64,000 nucleotides of DNA, from NCBI GenBank assembly GCA_961205875.1, contig OY540812.1, positions 12,586,001 through 12,650,000 of the forward strand. Reading direction: 5' to 3'. Below the pieces are notes generated by a model that was not told the DNA's origin, ran no database searches, and saw only the letters and a program-made list of their open reading frames with translations. The stretch is from Sialis fuliginosa. Lineage: Eukaryota; Arthropoda; Insecta; Megaloptera; Sialidae. This document shows positions 47,837-61,528 of the stretch, piece by piece. Both the position numbers and the translations under genes were made by a program. Position 1 is the first letter of the stretch. Every line of letters begins with the position of its first letter.

Positions 47837-48400
47837 GATGTACTCAGGCACGTCTTAGTCAGGGTTTTACTTCATTGCTGCCACCAGTTCCCGTACGTTT
47901 GCATTGTTGCGATTTAATTAAAAACAATACCTGGTTTGATTATGATGATCGAATTTGCATATCGGTTTAAATCAACTTTGTTTCATTTCTGCGGTATTAA
48001 ATTATATATTTAAAATATATATATTTATGGGTTTGTTAAAAATAGAATATAATAGATATGAAGTACATAGGTACTTACATTAATTTTGTGGTTTGTGGGT
48101 AGAAGGCATAAAATAAAAATAATAACGGTTAAACCAAAAAATACATATAAATATATACACATATAACTATTATTTTTATTAACTTTTAATAATTTATAAC
48201 CATTACAGTTATTATTCAATAAGTCAATATAAAAATTACAATTGAAAATATGCATTATATTATTATCTGTAATAAACACTAAAATAAAAAACTGGAAAAC
48301 GTTTTATAAACCTACATAAATCTCGACAAATTTAAAACATTAGAATTTTAATTACATAATTACAAAACTATTAATTTTATCCATACAATTAAAAACTATT
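47837..48400. other. Unannotated AT-rich stretch
   Basis: No supportable feature was found. Confidence 0.35.
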
Positions 48401-48487
48401 TAAAATACCTTAGGATGAAAGTCGCGTTATGCTTGTTGTTTTTTTTTCACCGACAACCCGACTACTGAAAAGCGTTTGCGCTCCTGC

Positions 48488-48620
48488 TATAAAAAGCAGT
48501 CTGGTTGCTGCAGTGCAACCTAATTCTGTACGTGAAAACAGATGCGACAAGGTGCTGTTTCCTTTTTGTGGCACTTGCAGGGAGACTTTGGAAATATAGG
48601 AAAAAAACATACACATGTAC
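48488..48620 (+). promoter_or_regulatory. Candidate TATA promoter
   Basis: TATAAAAAG at 48488-48496 is followed by a GC-balanced segment (GCAGTCTGGTTGCTGCAGTG), then an ACACATGTACATACAC simple repeat. No downstream coding exon was found. Weak. Confidence 0.18.
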
Positions 48621-48934
48621 ATACACACATATTCATACATACAAAAGATTTGTAACAAGTAATGGCAGTTATTGCTTATTAGTCTATATATCTCTCCTCG
48701 CATGAACATTTATGTCTGTAGTGTATATAGAATGTAAAAAGATCGGTTATTCTATCAATGTATCGAATGTGTTAACAATGTTAACATACGTTAAGTTAGG
48801 AAAAATATGCGGTAAGTATTAAAATATATTAGAATTTATAATATAAACATATTTGCTATTATTTTCGAGAGTTCACCTAAATTAATTAACTACTTATCTA
48901 CTACGTTTAAATGTAGTTTCTATACAAGATACAG

Positions 48935-49105
48935 TGTGTCCCAAGATATACCTGTATGTAACAAGAGGTGTAAGGTGTAATGAACAAAAATTTTCAAATT
49001 TCTGAATGATATTTGGTGATCGAGTCCTGCTTGATGTATAACTAAGGTATACCAAAAATTAGTTGGTTTGGTCTTCTACAGGATGTTTTATAATAATACC
49101 TAATA
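48935..49105. repeat. Relic of an ACAGTGTGTCCCA-ended element
   Basis: ATACAGTGTGTCCCAAGATA at the left and CTACAGGATGTTTTATAA at the right look like the two worn ends of a TACAGGGTG-type element. Confidence 0.3.
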
Positions 49106-50109
49106 TTTATGCTTTCACTTTATTTGAAATATGTACGTGTCGAAATTGGAGTTTTAATTAAAACATCAAACGGTATCAACAATATCTTTCATCTTATAGT
49201 GCGTCTAGACTTGAGTATTTTACTACGAACGAATCAAACGAGACGAGTGCGTCAAGTAATATTCGGCTAGTCAGTATTTTTCTCCGAACTCAACGAACAC
49301 GCCGAATATTTGGGGTGATCCGAATAAGAGATGTTTATAAGACTCATGGGTTGGTGGCTACTATAAGATTACATACGCGGTACTTAAATTATCTTATTGT
49401 ATACACATTCATTACATATGTATATACTGACGTTCTTACTTTATATAAAATGCTAAATTCCATGCCATTTAATTTTTAAATAATTTGTGCTTTGTGTACT
49501 TACTTCTTGTACGTGAAAAACATGGTTCAGATATGCTTCTGATTTTTATCACAACTGCAAAGTTCGCTTTCGCATTTTTAAATTTTGTATATATATTTTT
49601 TTGTTTAAAGCTGAATTTATATCGTTTTAGTTCTAAATAATTTGTTAAATAGAATTTAGATTTTTAAGTGATCGAAGAAGATCTACATTAAAAAAATTAA
49701 TACATTATTTGCTGTAAAAATTATAATCGTTAAATTAAAATATATGTATATAAATACACCAGCATTTTAAATGTACTTTACTTAAAGGGCTGTATTAATT
49801 AAACAAATCATCAAAATAATTTCAAAGTGTAATTCCACTTTTTTTTATCCACCCGCTATATTTTCTTTGGGTGATGAATTGGTAAAACAGTATAGGTCAA
49901 AAATGAAAACTTATTATTAGAGAAATCGAGATTTAATTTTTTTCACATTTAACACAAAATTTATTTTAGCTTACCATTGTACTGTTTTTTCATCCTACAA
50001 ATCTAATATATTATACATATACGGTAGATAAAACATTACAATTTATTACTAAAAACAAGTAAACATACCTTACATATAATATATAATTGTTTGTGTATGT
50101 ATTTGTACA
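49106..50109. other. Unannotated stretch
   Basis: Mostly AT-rich, with a GC-balanced block at 49200-49340 (GACGAGTGCGTCAAG) of unknown nature. Confidence 0.35.
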
Positions 50110-50400
50110 CTTATAACAAGTGAGTCACTGCTACACTAGAGAACGGAGATGTGAGAGTGCGCGCAAGATCCGTCTCTGCATCTTGCCGCGGGCCGCCATT
50201 CGTATTCGAGTGTTATTTCCGTTGACACTGTCGACGACACGCGACGAATTTGAAACGTTATTTTGTCGACAACTTGATGATAACATACACAGTGTGTGGG
50301 GAGCCCGTGCGGCTTTACATTTAGCACGGCTACGTTATTGTAATAACAATACAATTGCGACGTCATTTCTACATCTTTTGCTCTCTCTGACGTCTTGACA
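50110..50400. promoter_or_regulatory. CpG-rich island, ~290 bp
   Basis: This is the longest CpG-rich block in the window. It contains TGCCGCGGGCCGCCATTCG, TCGACGACACGCGACG and two CRE-like sites (GCGACGTCAT, TGACGTCT). Frames on both strands (92 and 76 residues) are probably by-products of composition. It could be a promoter with first exon. Confidence 0.3.
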
Positions 50401-50535
50401 AGTTACAATTTTTATTTTATTTTGGAAAGTATTGGAAGGTGGTTAAATGATGAAGTATTACTGTTTGTGTATTTAACGATAGAAATAGAATGCATATAAC
50501 AGTCACTCATGGTGGTTTGCACAAAACAATAAATT

Positions 50536-50578
50536 ATATCCACGATTAGTAAATAGTTTGTTTACTAATCGTGATTAT
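50536..50578. repeat. Palindrome, 18-bp arms
   Basis: ATATCCACGATTAGTAAA and its near-complement are separated by 7 bases. Confidence 0.6.
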
Positions 50579-50719
50579 ATTTTTGTTTATGTCCTTTGCA
50601 ATCTACCATTAAATTAATGTAAATTACGGTTTGTAAGCGCGACTGTTGGCTAGCCTTGATTTGTTTTGCGATGCAATCGAACAAGTTCAGAGTTATGCAG
50701 ATTAGGGTAGAGCGAAAAA

Positions 50720-51170
50720 CATATTTTTTAAGGTTCTGAAGAACTCTATTAATCTCGCTTGTCGTCCGCCCGTCCGTCCTTTTCAGTCAAAGCAAAATAT
50801 CTCGTAAACTATATAATCTAGAAATTTTTACTGAACATGTAAAATGACGCCCTCTAGTAAAATATGTACAAATTTGTTGAAAGAAATAACTTTTCAGGGG
50901 GGGGGGGGGGCGTGCTAAGAAGCTAAACCTATGTAAAAAAATAATTTTTATATCAAGGCATGTGGCATGTCAAAACGTATAACCAAACCAGTAGAATTTG
51001 ACCCTTTTTCTTATTTTTTTAATAGAAAAATGACGCCTGTTGGGGGCTTTAATGTAAATCCACAAAAAATTGTATACCGAGACGTGTGGGGTATCATAAT
51101 ATAGATCTCTATTAGTAGAATATGAATATTTTTTATTTTTTTAGCTCAAAAATGGCTAAAAGTACATAGT
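50720..51170. repeat. Probable dispersed insect repeat with 14-G run
   Basis: AAGGTTCTGAAGAACTCTAT followed by CGTCCGCCCGTCCGTCC resembles the (G)TTCCGT...CTGTCCGTC style of insect repeat seen at 37.65 kb. A run of 14 G lies at 50897-50910. Boundaries are unclear. Confidence 0.35.
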
Positions 51171-51796
51171 ATTTTATTTTTCCCCACTTACCTATCATTT
51201 ATATTAGATACAATATAACTTACAATATATGTATTAGTACAAGTGTTGTAAAAAATAATTTCATTTATATGTAATATACAGTATATAGTATATAGAACTA
51301 TTTTCTGTGAAGCTTCTCAGAAGTTTAAATAATACTATAACACCCAAGCGGAATTTATTGCAAAAAGTAAATTATTTCACGAACATATTATACAAAGCTC
51401 TAAAAAGTGCACGTCGAGACAGTACATTACTTTCACTAGAAAATACAACAACTATCAGTAAATCCTATGTAAGGTTCATAATCTCATATACCGTTATGGT
51501 TATTTACTCGACAACGAACTAGCTTATTGTATGTAAACGTATGAGAATGTAAGTCTACCTAATAATAAAGATATTAATATTTATTATATATTTATGTTGC
51601 AGGTCATGACAATAATAATTGAATAAACAAGAGTTTTTAATGTAAATATAAAATATTAAATGCATTTGTGTACTTTTAATTTCAAATACAGAATAGCTCA
51701 TTTTATTTTTTATAAACAACTATTCCACGTAAAGCAGAAAAATTGAAACAATCACTGAAAACAGAGATTAGATTCTAATATTGGTATTTATTTGAC
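51171..51796. other. Unannotated stretch
   Basis: The ORF at 51307-51522 is unrecognised. Its composition fits chance. Confidence 0.35.
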
Positions 51797-51799
51797 TAA

Positions 51800-52043
51800 T
51801 GCCCGGTATTATCAACCAATTTAAAGCTCCTTTAGCGCTAAATATTCTTTAACTTAAATGTATATTACAAACGTGATTTAAATCAATATTTAAGCTCTCA
51901 ATGAAAAATGTACATAATATGCGATGTAAAAACATAATGCAGAAAATTAAAAATCCATTTAATTAAATGTATTATGCTTGGTTATGTTAATAATATGATA
52001 GTTAGTTAAAGGAGCATTTAGTTAAACTTGATAATACTGAACG
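51800..52043. mobile_element. PIF/Harbinger-like MITE, second copy
   Basis: It starts TGCCCGGTATTATCAACCAA and ends with the diverged complement TTGATAATACTGAACG. TAA lies on both sides (51797-51799, 52044-52046). It has the same terminus as the element at 257, but a different, shorter interior (244 bp). Confidence 0.65.
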
Positions 52044-52046
52044 TAA

Positions 52047-52734
52047 AAGTTAAAAAAAGCGAAACGATTGACTCAAAATATCTGCACATGTAATCCATTA
52101 TTAAGTTATTATGTTTATCGACTGTTAAGTGGTATTTATTTCTTAATTTTTTACCTGAAGGCTAGTAAAAATGAAGAAATAATTGAATTATTTTAGTATG
52201 TATAATGAATTTAATTAACACTCCCATATATTTTTAAGGAAAAGTATCTTTACAATTCTCATTTACAATGAGTTCTGTTTGTACACTAGCAATAGAATAG
52301 AGTATTCGTTTCTTGTTTTTCAGTTTTCAGTTTACTACTGTGAGTCTACAGATAATAAATTATCATTACAAAGAACAGAGGACACCCACTGTACTTCATT
52401 TAATGTTTATATGTATATATGTATTTTAGATAAAAATTAAAATGCATGCATTGTGCATACATATGTACTATATATGACAGGAATTGCAGAAACTTATGTT
52501 TTTAAATATTTATATGTCGTTGAAGAGTTAAATGTTAAAAATAATCAATAGGAATAAATTTAATCATTAATACACCGTCACAATTATATTCTGATACAAC
52601 TCTTTATCGACGATGTACCGTATTGGTGTTATTTTAGCAACTCATTCTTTACCAAAAAAACAATAAAAAGTAAAACAATTGTGCAATTTAAATTGCATGA
52701 AAGTAGGTATATCGAGAAATAATATTTAAAAAAT
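52047..52734. other. Unannotated AT-rich stretch
   Basis: No supportable feature was found. Confidence 0.35.
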
Positions 52735-53297
52735 GGCTTGGCATGCTGGTGTTGAATTTATATTTTCTGATGAGAAGTTATTTGTTCTGGAGCAATCCCA
52801 CAACTCCCAGTATGACAGAGTTTTGGTCTGCTAGAAATGAAGATATCCCGGAAGACAAAAGACATGTTCTAAGGTTCTAGAATACTGCATCGGTCATGAT
52901 TTGGAGCGCCATCAGCCCAAGAGGTAAATTACCCTTAATTTTTAATGATAAAGGCGTAAAAATCAATGCAATATTGAAGAATAATATCATGCTAAATCTA
53001 CACAACAAACATTATTCAAGCATGGTGTAAGGATAATTTGGTTGATTTTTTGTTGAAGAATGAATGGCCGCAAAGCTCTCCTGATTGCAATCCTCCGATT
53101 ATTTTGTATGGTCATATATGTTGTCTAAGATCCCAGATTACAAATTCTCAAATTTACAGCAATTTAAGAATGTTATTCTCAAAATTTGGAACAAAATGCC
53201 AATGAAAACAGTGCGTGCCGCTTGCAATGACTTTGAAAGAAGATTAAAGCTAGTTTTCAAAGTTAAAGGAGGAGTTATTCCCAAACGCTTATTATAA
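52735..53297 (+). pseudogene. Mariner-type transposase C-terminal half
   Basis: Across frames the plus strand encodes FSDEKLFVLEQSHN (first catalytic Asp block), then SVMIWSAISPRGKLPLIF, a decayed middle with the second Asp lost, then DYFVWSYMLSKIPDYKFSNL to a stop at 53297. The last ~70 residues are open. The DNA-binding N-terminus is absent, and there are several stops and frameshifts. The type is Tc1/mariner DDE/D. No terminal repeats were found. Confidence 0.85.
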
Positions 53298-54265
53298 ATT
53301 TTCAATAAATATGTTTACTTCAAGAATTTAATAAAAACTTAACTGAAACTTTTAATATTTTAGTGTTTTCATTTGTATCAAAATATAATTGTTACTGTGT
53401 AAATATTATTTTACATTCCTTCTGAATACTTTTTAGTTACACCTGTGATTTTCAAGAGAAGCTTAAAGAGTTGAAATTTGATACGTGAGCATATAAGGAA
53501 GGAATCTCTAAGAGATAATTTCTACTACGAGCGTACTTAAAGAAAATATTGTTATATAAGTTTTATATGAAACCACGTCTCTTTGAATCTTTTTATATTC
53601 TAATTTTTTGTTATTAAAAAAAATATAGTTCAGCTTCTACGAGTACACAACTTGATGTTTCCACATCTGGAGATGAACTAATGTATATACATTTGCATAT
53701 CTCGTATACTCTTTGTTTCCCTTGAGGCTCGACTTACATAAACTCCGCTGTATATAAAGTATGTATAATAATATTAAAAAAACATCTTAATGATCACGTG
53801 CAATCTGTCATATTTCTTCCATTACACAAAGGACAGGCAAACGTTGAAGCAACATGCAAACCATCGACAACGAATTAAACAGTGTAGGGCATGTTATTGT
53901 GTTCTGATTTGCAATGCCCACGAGGATCGATGTTTGCAGTTTACATGAATGTATTACAATCATTCTATTGTGTTTGTATGTGTGTGTGTGTGTGTGTGTG
54001 TACAGTGGTGGATTTATCAATTGGCGATAGCTTGAGGCCTTTAAAGCAATTTAGTCTCAAGGAGTCTTTGGGCTAATGTCGACTATGTATATAATATATG
54101 TAGGTAAACATAATATACAACATTTAACTATGTTTGTGGACAAGGGTTAGGAAATCTATACAATATACATATTTTACATATATAGGAAAGGTACTGGCAT
54201 CTTGGATATGATCTCAGTAATGGCTATTTAGTTCGCACTTTAGTTGTTATTTGAAAATTTTAGTG
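53298..54265. other. Unannotated; contains a TG microsatellite
   Basis: 53979-54001 is a clean (TG)n run of about 11-12 repeats; ORFs across it are artefacts. Nothing else was recognised. Confidence 0.4.
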
Positions 54266-54765
54266 AACATTTTGTGCACCACAATTTATTCCTTCGGATA
54301 TAGCTACCCTAAATTTTAAAAATATACATTTTTTTACACATCGTATCTAGACAATTCGTGGAACTTTTTTTTCTTCCTTTCGTAAAATAAAAGAACCACA
54401 TATGGTCTTTCATCACCGGTAAAATGAAAACTACACCATCAGAAACGTTCCAGATCAATTCAATTAATCCAAGCCAAACTTATGAATAACTAGTAAATTG
54501 TCCATGGCTACCTACATTCGTAATCTAATTTCCAATAAAAAATTCTAAAACAGGAAGCAAACATTGCTAAAGGGTAGTTTCTGATATTGTATACTTTTAA
54601 TTTTACCCGTGAAGAAAGACCAAATGTGGGCCTTTTATTTTTCGAAAGGATGACAAAAAAATTCCACTAAATCTCTAAATACGATGTTTTAAAAAAAGTG
54701 TAATTTTTTGAATTAAGGGTAGCTACGTCCGTGGGGATGAATTAGGATACACACAATTTTTACAT
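54266..54765. mobile_element. Foldback element, ~165 bp diverged arms
   Basis: The left arm (54266-54430) and right arm (54595-54765) share, in inverted orientation, GTAGCTACCCT/TAGCTACCCTAA, ACATCGTAT and TGGTCTTTC. Divergence is high, so this is an old copy. Confidence 0.65.
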
Positions 54766-57524
54766 AAATATCCATTTAATAGCTTTAATTTATTTTTAAT
54801 ATAATTATACTTGAATAAATTGTGCAACCCTATTTTCCTGGATGGTTTTGTTTATAAGGGTTGATACCTACCCTTGTAATTTATTTTTGATTTTTAATAT
54901 ATGGACTTATTGTGTACATTGTTTACTATGTATTTTATAAATTTCAGGTCTTTGTCTTTACTTACGTTGCTCGAATTAATTGTAATACACAGGGGGTTGA
55001 AAATTATTCGATTTTATTGAAATTGTAAATTTATATTTATGGTGATTATTTATAACAACCACAATAATGATTTTTCTGAATTTTCATATTAATATGACAA
55101 ATTTTAACAAAACTGTGTTACATTGAAAAAGTGTCCCACTAATTGTGACAAGCAGTGTATATACATATATACTATATACTATATACTATGTATGTAGATG
55201 AAATGCTTATACAAATAAATTATTATTCCCTTTTTATTTTTTTTAGATTTCCGATGCTTAACGCCGCCTCTGTGCATAAGTGTGTGACAACATGGTGTCT
55301 GTACGAATAACATATAATTGAAGTCTTGTTTTATTGACGCCTGTACATCGAATTCTCTATAGATTGCAATCGAGGAAAATAAATATTTTAATAGCATTCA
55401 CGCTTTACATCTAGCTGCATTACTAAACTCTTTGGAAATGTGTTTTATTGTATTTCATTAATCATCATTGTGTGCAAAGAAATGATGCATTATATTAAAT
55501 TTGAACGTTGTAAAAACCAATTCTCTTATAATTTAAATAATTCTGCAATTATTACATGGATTAATCATATTTTCTAAATTGTTCAAATAGAAAAGCTATT
55601 CATTGGAAATGTATTGAGAAAATTGTATAAATAGAGTTAGACGCCTGAGTATTTTTTGCTCACAATCACGCATGCTCACGAATAAAATATTTTTAATTAC
55701 ACCCGCCACTCTCGGTTACTGAAGAAAACAGAATCACGAACGCTCACAAATTGCGCGTCACGCTTATTATCTGATTTAATTATTATCTGATTATATTATT
55801 ATCAATTAAATTTTTAAATGTTGAAAATATTTTTTATGAGAAATTTTATATGTATATAATATATTATATTCTTATTAATTTTTTAAATTTCAGTTCTAGA
55901 GTCAGTAATAAGTAGCGAACAAAAATGAAAAGAAAATATTTTTTTTAGCGTACTAGCATATTTTTAGGTTTTAAGTTAAAATAATTAACCATGATTATGA
56001 GTTTCTTATATAAAATTACACTTGTTTCTTTTCAGATAAAAAGAAAGTTATTTTCTATACTGTATTTTTTATTTTATAAAGTCGTTTTAATAAGTTATTA
56101 TATTTATGCTTTATGAGTTTTAAAATTAAAATTATTTGTATACCTAGTGCGTAAAATGACAGTTTTTTCTCACGAGAGCGAATGAACCACTCGAGTGCGA
56201 AAAACATATTTTACGCACAAAGGAATATCAGCAGATTCACAGTGACACTCGATTGTAGTTTCTTGCATGAAAAAAAGTTGAAATTTTCTTCTATAAGAAA
56301 TCCTTACTTTGATATTTATTTTGATTGATTTAAAAGAGAATAATGTGTTTTGTGTCATGACAGATGGGGAGAGTGGCGCCATACATAGTGCGTGGTATTC
56401 CTTGCATCGTCCTCTAACCGGCTCTGTATGTACCTACTTTACAACTACCTATTTATTTTTTAATGTTTGTTTGTAGTAAAGATAAATGAGGAATTATAAT
56501 ATCTGTATACAGATTCTATAATCAAATTGAAAATGTGCCTGTATTTTACTGGTAAATACAGTAAAAATAATATTTATATACTTTTTGTTTTAATTGTATA
56601 CAGGAGCGTCAAAATTTCTTATTACAGCTCTGTATTTATTCATAATATTGTATGAATTACCAAATATTTTTGAATGTACACGAAATGTACAGTTTTTTTG
56701 TATTTTTTTCTAGCGATGAATATTGTAATAATTCAGGTCTTTACAAGCTTTGGTATTTTCTAAAAAAAAAGTATATTAGTTTACAGAAGTTTACTATATA
56801 TCTAAATTTAGATTTTCGGCTATGAAAATAGAAGTTATAAATAACTAGGCTTAATTACAAAGTCGAATAGCGTACCTAACACATCACACATAGGTTAAAA
56901 GTGGAGTGATTTATTACCAAAAGTATTGCGGTTGTTTGTAAATTCAGTTTGTTTACTGTTCAGTTTAGAAAAGCTTCCAAATATTTTCCTAAGTCTGGTG
57001 TTTCACACCTAAAAGTGTATTTTAAGACATGTTTAGATTAAAATTACTAAACCGACGTATAACATTATTAATTCACAGGTCTTCTTTAGTTATTCAATTT
57101 AAGCCTATGATAAAATGTCTTATGAAAAGAATTAATTTTTGCTAACGTTAAGTGAGTTATTGTAACATTCGGGAACTTTCTGTAAAATAACTAAAATAAC
57201 AAAAAAGGTAAATATTAAACAATTTTGTTTTATTATTAGCAACTGAAGACAAATAGACGCAACAGAGATAGTAACAAGATAAATATTTACACAAGTTGCT
57301 ATTAAATATTAAAAATGTACTAGCTGCATTACCTGGTATAGCCTTAATGATACTCATAGTAAGTTTAAGAGTTTAGACAGCCTGTCGTATTTTCTGATTA
57401 TATAAGTCTGTATCATTAAATATACTTCATATTATTACATTATGTTAAATTTTAATTTATTTTTTTATACTTGCTGAAAATAATACATAAATTAATTTTT
57501 GAATAAATCACGTCAATAGTTACA
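54766..57524. other. Unannotated; small hairpin at 56.15 kb
   Basis: 56147-56218 is a hairpin with ~28 bp arms ending GTGCGTAAAAT/ATTTTACGCAC around a CACTCGAGTG core. 55158-55190 is an ACTATAT simple repeat. No exon was supported. Confidence 0.35.
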
Positions 57525-57800
57525 TTGGATAAAAGTTGACGGGCCCAATGAGCCCATACAACCCTGGTATAAATTACTATTGGTTGATACTGGAAACCGA
57601 TAAAACTTATTAATACTAAACCATGTATCAAAATTCATAACTGTAACACAATGGTTTCTCAAGATATTAAATAAAAACTAATTTTGAGTAAAATCTTTCG
57701 AGGGCTGCAGTCCCCTCACGAAACATTTCCGGACATATTTTCATATAATGTTTTTTGCTTAAAATATTTTTTCAATTTATTTTTTAAATTGGCATGGCTG
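57525..57800 (-). repeat. Truncated relative of the 1533-2587 foldback
   Basis: The reverse complement of roughly 1550-1835: GGGCTGCAGTCCCCTC vs GGGCTACAGCCCTCC, ACAACCCTGG, GCCCAATGAGCCCATAC, TTTCCGGACAT. It keeps the GC-richer block that the right arm of the 1533-2587 element has lost. Only one arm is present here. Confidence 0.75.
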
Positions 57801-59460
57801 TATTGAAATGGACAAGCAGTCATAGGAGGTAAGTAACATGGTATAATTAATTAATTGAATTAGGTCTGCCAGGTACTTAATAACGACAATCACGAGGCAG
57901 ACAAAATTTTTCTTAAATTATATATCATTTTTGATTAAGTTACGAAATTTCAGCGAGTAGTTATGCAGGGTAAGAAACCCTCTTTTTTAGTGACTTCAAA
58001 AATTAATTAAAAATATTAATTAACGTACACCTATCGGTCTGCCACCGGATTGTTATTACCGCGGGTATATTTGCTATAATTAAGCCGAGTTTCATAGAGT
58101 AGTCATGTGAAGTAAATTAAATGTCATGGGAGCTTGGTCTATAAACTATACACAGTTTTGATAATAATATACATATATTATCACATATTTATACGTGATC
58201 TGAACGACATATTTTTCATACTGTTTATTTTATACATACATATACCAAGTTTGATAGGTTTTCTGTTATAAACGTGTTATATTTAAAAGCATAAATTTGA
58301 CTAACGTACGTATTTAGTAATAGGTAGTTAAAAAAGGTATTAACGTATTATATAATTACAGTATATGTATATGTTTGTAATTATGCTACATATGCAGGGA
58401 TTTAGTAAATGTCATATAACTACATAATGGTAAAATAAAAGCTTTAGCCAAATCATGTTTGTATCGTAAATGAAATAGATTAAAATAAGCTAGTGTAACA
58501 ATGTACATATATGCATTTTTACAATTAGGTACGTTTATACAATCCCAAAATTTGTAGTGTTGCTGTTTAAAAATATAATAGTTTTAAGTGTTTGTTTTGA
58601 TAATAAAATATGTTAATAAATAAATAGACTTGAATTGTTATTATTCGATTTTGATGAAAAATTTTAATTCACTAATGCGCCAGTGACTGAATTAAAAATG
58701 ACTGATTAAAAATTCATATTTAAAAAAAAAATGCTTATAATATTTTTATTGAAATGTTTTAGCGTAGTCGAGTTTCAGGTTTTTAAACTTTTATTAAGAT
58801 TTTTTTGTAGATCTTTTTAGATATATTAACAAGCTACCTAAATATTTATATATAATTTTGGGTAATATTAATAGGCAATCAAATATACAATGGTATCTGA
58901 AATAATAATAATAAAGAGATAAAATTTAAGCATAAGTATCGGTTTTGATTAAAATTTTTGATTTACATTATAAACATATATTTTTTAAATCGTCTCTTGG
59001 AGCCATATTACTTTGATACCTTTTATGATGTTTTTAAAAACATTTTTTATCTATAACAATATGGCGTACCTCGACTGGTATTTTATATTTTCAAAAAAAA
59101 ATGTTACACAACACGGGCAAACAAAACGAATCAAATGTTACCTCATTTGTTAAAATTGATCAAGTAGCTTATTATTAGTCACTGTGACTCATACCATGAC
59201 CCCCCTCTTTGGTAACGCAAAGCCGCGGGTAAAAATTTTGTAAATTTATTTTATTTTTTTATATTTCTTCAAATGGTATTACATATACAAACAAAACAAA
59301 TACGTTCCCTATTTATAACACACACATTTTTTAAAATTTTTAATACACTGCTCGTGAGTGATACTGACATTTTAAAATATCAACCCAATTTTGTTTCATA
59401 GATATAATACGTACAAACATTGTCGTATGTACAGTACATATATCCGTTACTGTAGATATG
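57801..59460. other. Unannotated AT-rich stretch
   Basis: No supportable exon, RNA or element was found. Confidence 0.35.
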
Positions 59461-59464
59461 AAAG

Positions 59465-59665
59465 CATCACCTTTGATGTTTTGGAACCAGTGCAGTGCCT
59501 CCCTTCCAATTATCCCATGACATACCACAGCAGCAGCCCCTACTCCCGTAAACAAATCCCTACCGTGTCGCGTTGTTGCGAGAAGAAGGACACACGGTGA
59601 GACGCAAGGGGTGGGATGCGCGTGGGAGGCAGAGGGTTGTTGTCAAGGGCGTCGACTAAGGGTTG
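59465..59665. promoter_or_regulatory. GC-rich patch
   Basis: A GC-rich block with ACCGTGTCGCGTTGTTGCG and GGGTGGGATGCGCGTGG. Short frames occur on both strands but nothing was recognised. Confidence 0.2.
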
Positions 59666-60650
59666 GGGGTAAAAGATGCGTGTCATTCTTTAATAATAAT
59701 TCTATTACGTTCGTAAAATTTAGGGCTTCATGACGAGAAAAGTTTTAAAAATGTTTTACAAAAGAAAACTGGTTTAAGTTTTTTCATTGTTAATATTAAT
59801 CTGATTGTTTATCTAACAAGTAAAACCTACCCAAGTGCCACTCGCCGATATTCTTGAAACTTAGCACATACCTAGTACATCGAAAAATATTAAACACGTG
59901 TTTTTTAGTTTGACTAACAAAGCGTTTTAAGGTTAGAAAACGCATTCGAAAGTTTAACACCATTTAACATAAAGCTATTCATGTACAGTTTTTTGCCATT
60001 TCTCTATCGTAATTTCATTGTCTGCGTGTTTTTGAGATCGCTAATGACGATTTTGACATTAGTTCACTTACGAAGTTTTATAGATACATGATTACGATTT
60101 TGGCAACAGTTATATCAATCTAGATGTAGCGGTTGAAAAATTCAATATGACGTATCCAAATGGCGGAAATTGGACAAATAACGGTGGGCAAAATTCTTAA
60201 CACAAGATAGAAACAATAAGCAAATCACGAAATTTTAAGAAATTTAACTTTATGAAGATATGATTAATAGGTATTTTTAAAATTTCCAATTATACAATCT
60301 GACATATAGTGATCGGGTATAGTACCACTATCTTGCCTTCACTGATTGGGCCGGTAGACCTTCCCATTACCTTTAGTTTTATTTAATTTATTAGAAAATA
60401 AATCCTTAATATGACCTAACAATTAAAATTTGTGAAAAATTGCATTTTTTTTTTACTTTGGTTACTGTCTTGATGATTTTCACACACGTTATGTATGATT
60501 ATACTTAGGTCGTAACATATTTAAAAATAACTGTATCGGATGTCAAATTAACTCTTTATTGATAAATTAAAAAACTTATAGGTACCTTAAATATAATATG
60601 AAGACTTGTGTAGTAATATTAGTATCGAAAAATATCAATAAGTATTGGTA
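59666..60650. other. Unannotated stretch
   Basis: No supportable feature was found. Confidence 0.35.
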
Positions 60651-60654
60651 TTTT

Positions 60655-61030
60655 GTTTGTACGTCGACGCCTATGGAGAGAACAGCAACGACACACCTGA
60701 CTCCCGCGCTCTTAAATTACGTGGTCGAATTACACAAGAAAATAACGATTCGCGCGCACACACACGTATTTATGTTATTCGGTTTTATACTTCTCGCTCG
60801 AGGGGGTAATCCGACATCCAGCGACTGCTAATTTTCTCCCACTTTTCTGTATCGGTATTATTTATGTTCCGGATTTTTTCCGTAGCTAAGCCGTGGTTTT
60901 TGTGCTGCTGCTAAATACTCGTGTTACACATCTTTTGTATCTATGGTTACGCACGGAGAAAATTGAATTTGAAATGTAACCGTGCGCGGCAGATATTTTT
61001 ACGTGTTCACGTGAGGAAATCGTGTTGCAT
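60655..61030 (-). promoter_or_regulatory. CpG-rich region with minus-strand TATAAAA
   Basis: The minus strand has TATAAAAC (60782-60789) followed by a CpG-rich tract with GTGCGCGCGAATCG and a donor-like CAG|GTGTGT near 60700. The right part (60950-61030) is also CpG-rich. It could be a promoter and first exon. The plus-strand ORFs here (60598-60831, 60921-61250) are unrecognised. Confidence 0.22.
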
Positions 61031-61528
61031 GCTTCGAAAATTAATTTTTAATAAATATTTATTGGATACATTTATTGGTGGAGCATACAAAAACAAAATT
61101 ATGTCAATGGATGAAACGAAATATTCAATAAGAAGTTTGAAGTCATACATACCTATGCATACGTTGTATATATACAATATACTCGTATTATGTAGTTTCA
61201 ACATAGGTATACAGTTGATGGAACGTTTTGTACAGCTTGGTCAATCATAGCCCACTATGAAATGAGATAGATTTTACCATTGTCGTGAAAACCGCGGTCA
61301 TATTAGACTGGTTGCTGTTACATTATTTAGCTGGTTTACTAGCCGCTAATTGTTGCTGGCTGTATAGTAGTTACAGCAACTACTACATTTAAATTTGTAT
61401 AACTAGCGTTGGTTTATTATATGAATAAAATAAAAATTTTAACAAAAATATGAACTTGTGTTAAATATTTATTAACAAAATAAAACTTATGTTGGATATC
61501 ACCGAATGTGTTAATTAATATAATACAT
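61031..61528. other. Unannotated stretch
   Basis: No supportable feature was found. Confidence 0.35.

Noticed and set aside
50897-50910. 14-G run as a G-quadruplex or assembly gap filler
   Set aside because: A single run without further G-tracts nearby. More likely a homopolymer, whose length is prone to sequencing error.
60921-61250. 109-residue plus-strand ORF
   Set aside because: No recognisable motif, no splice support and AT-driven composition in its second half. Treated as chance.
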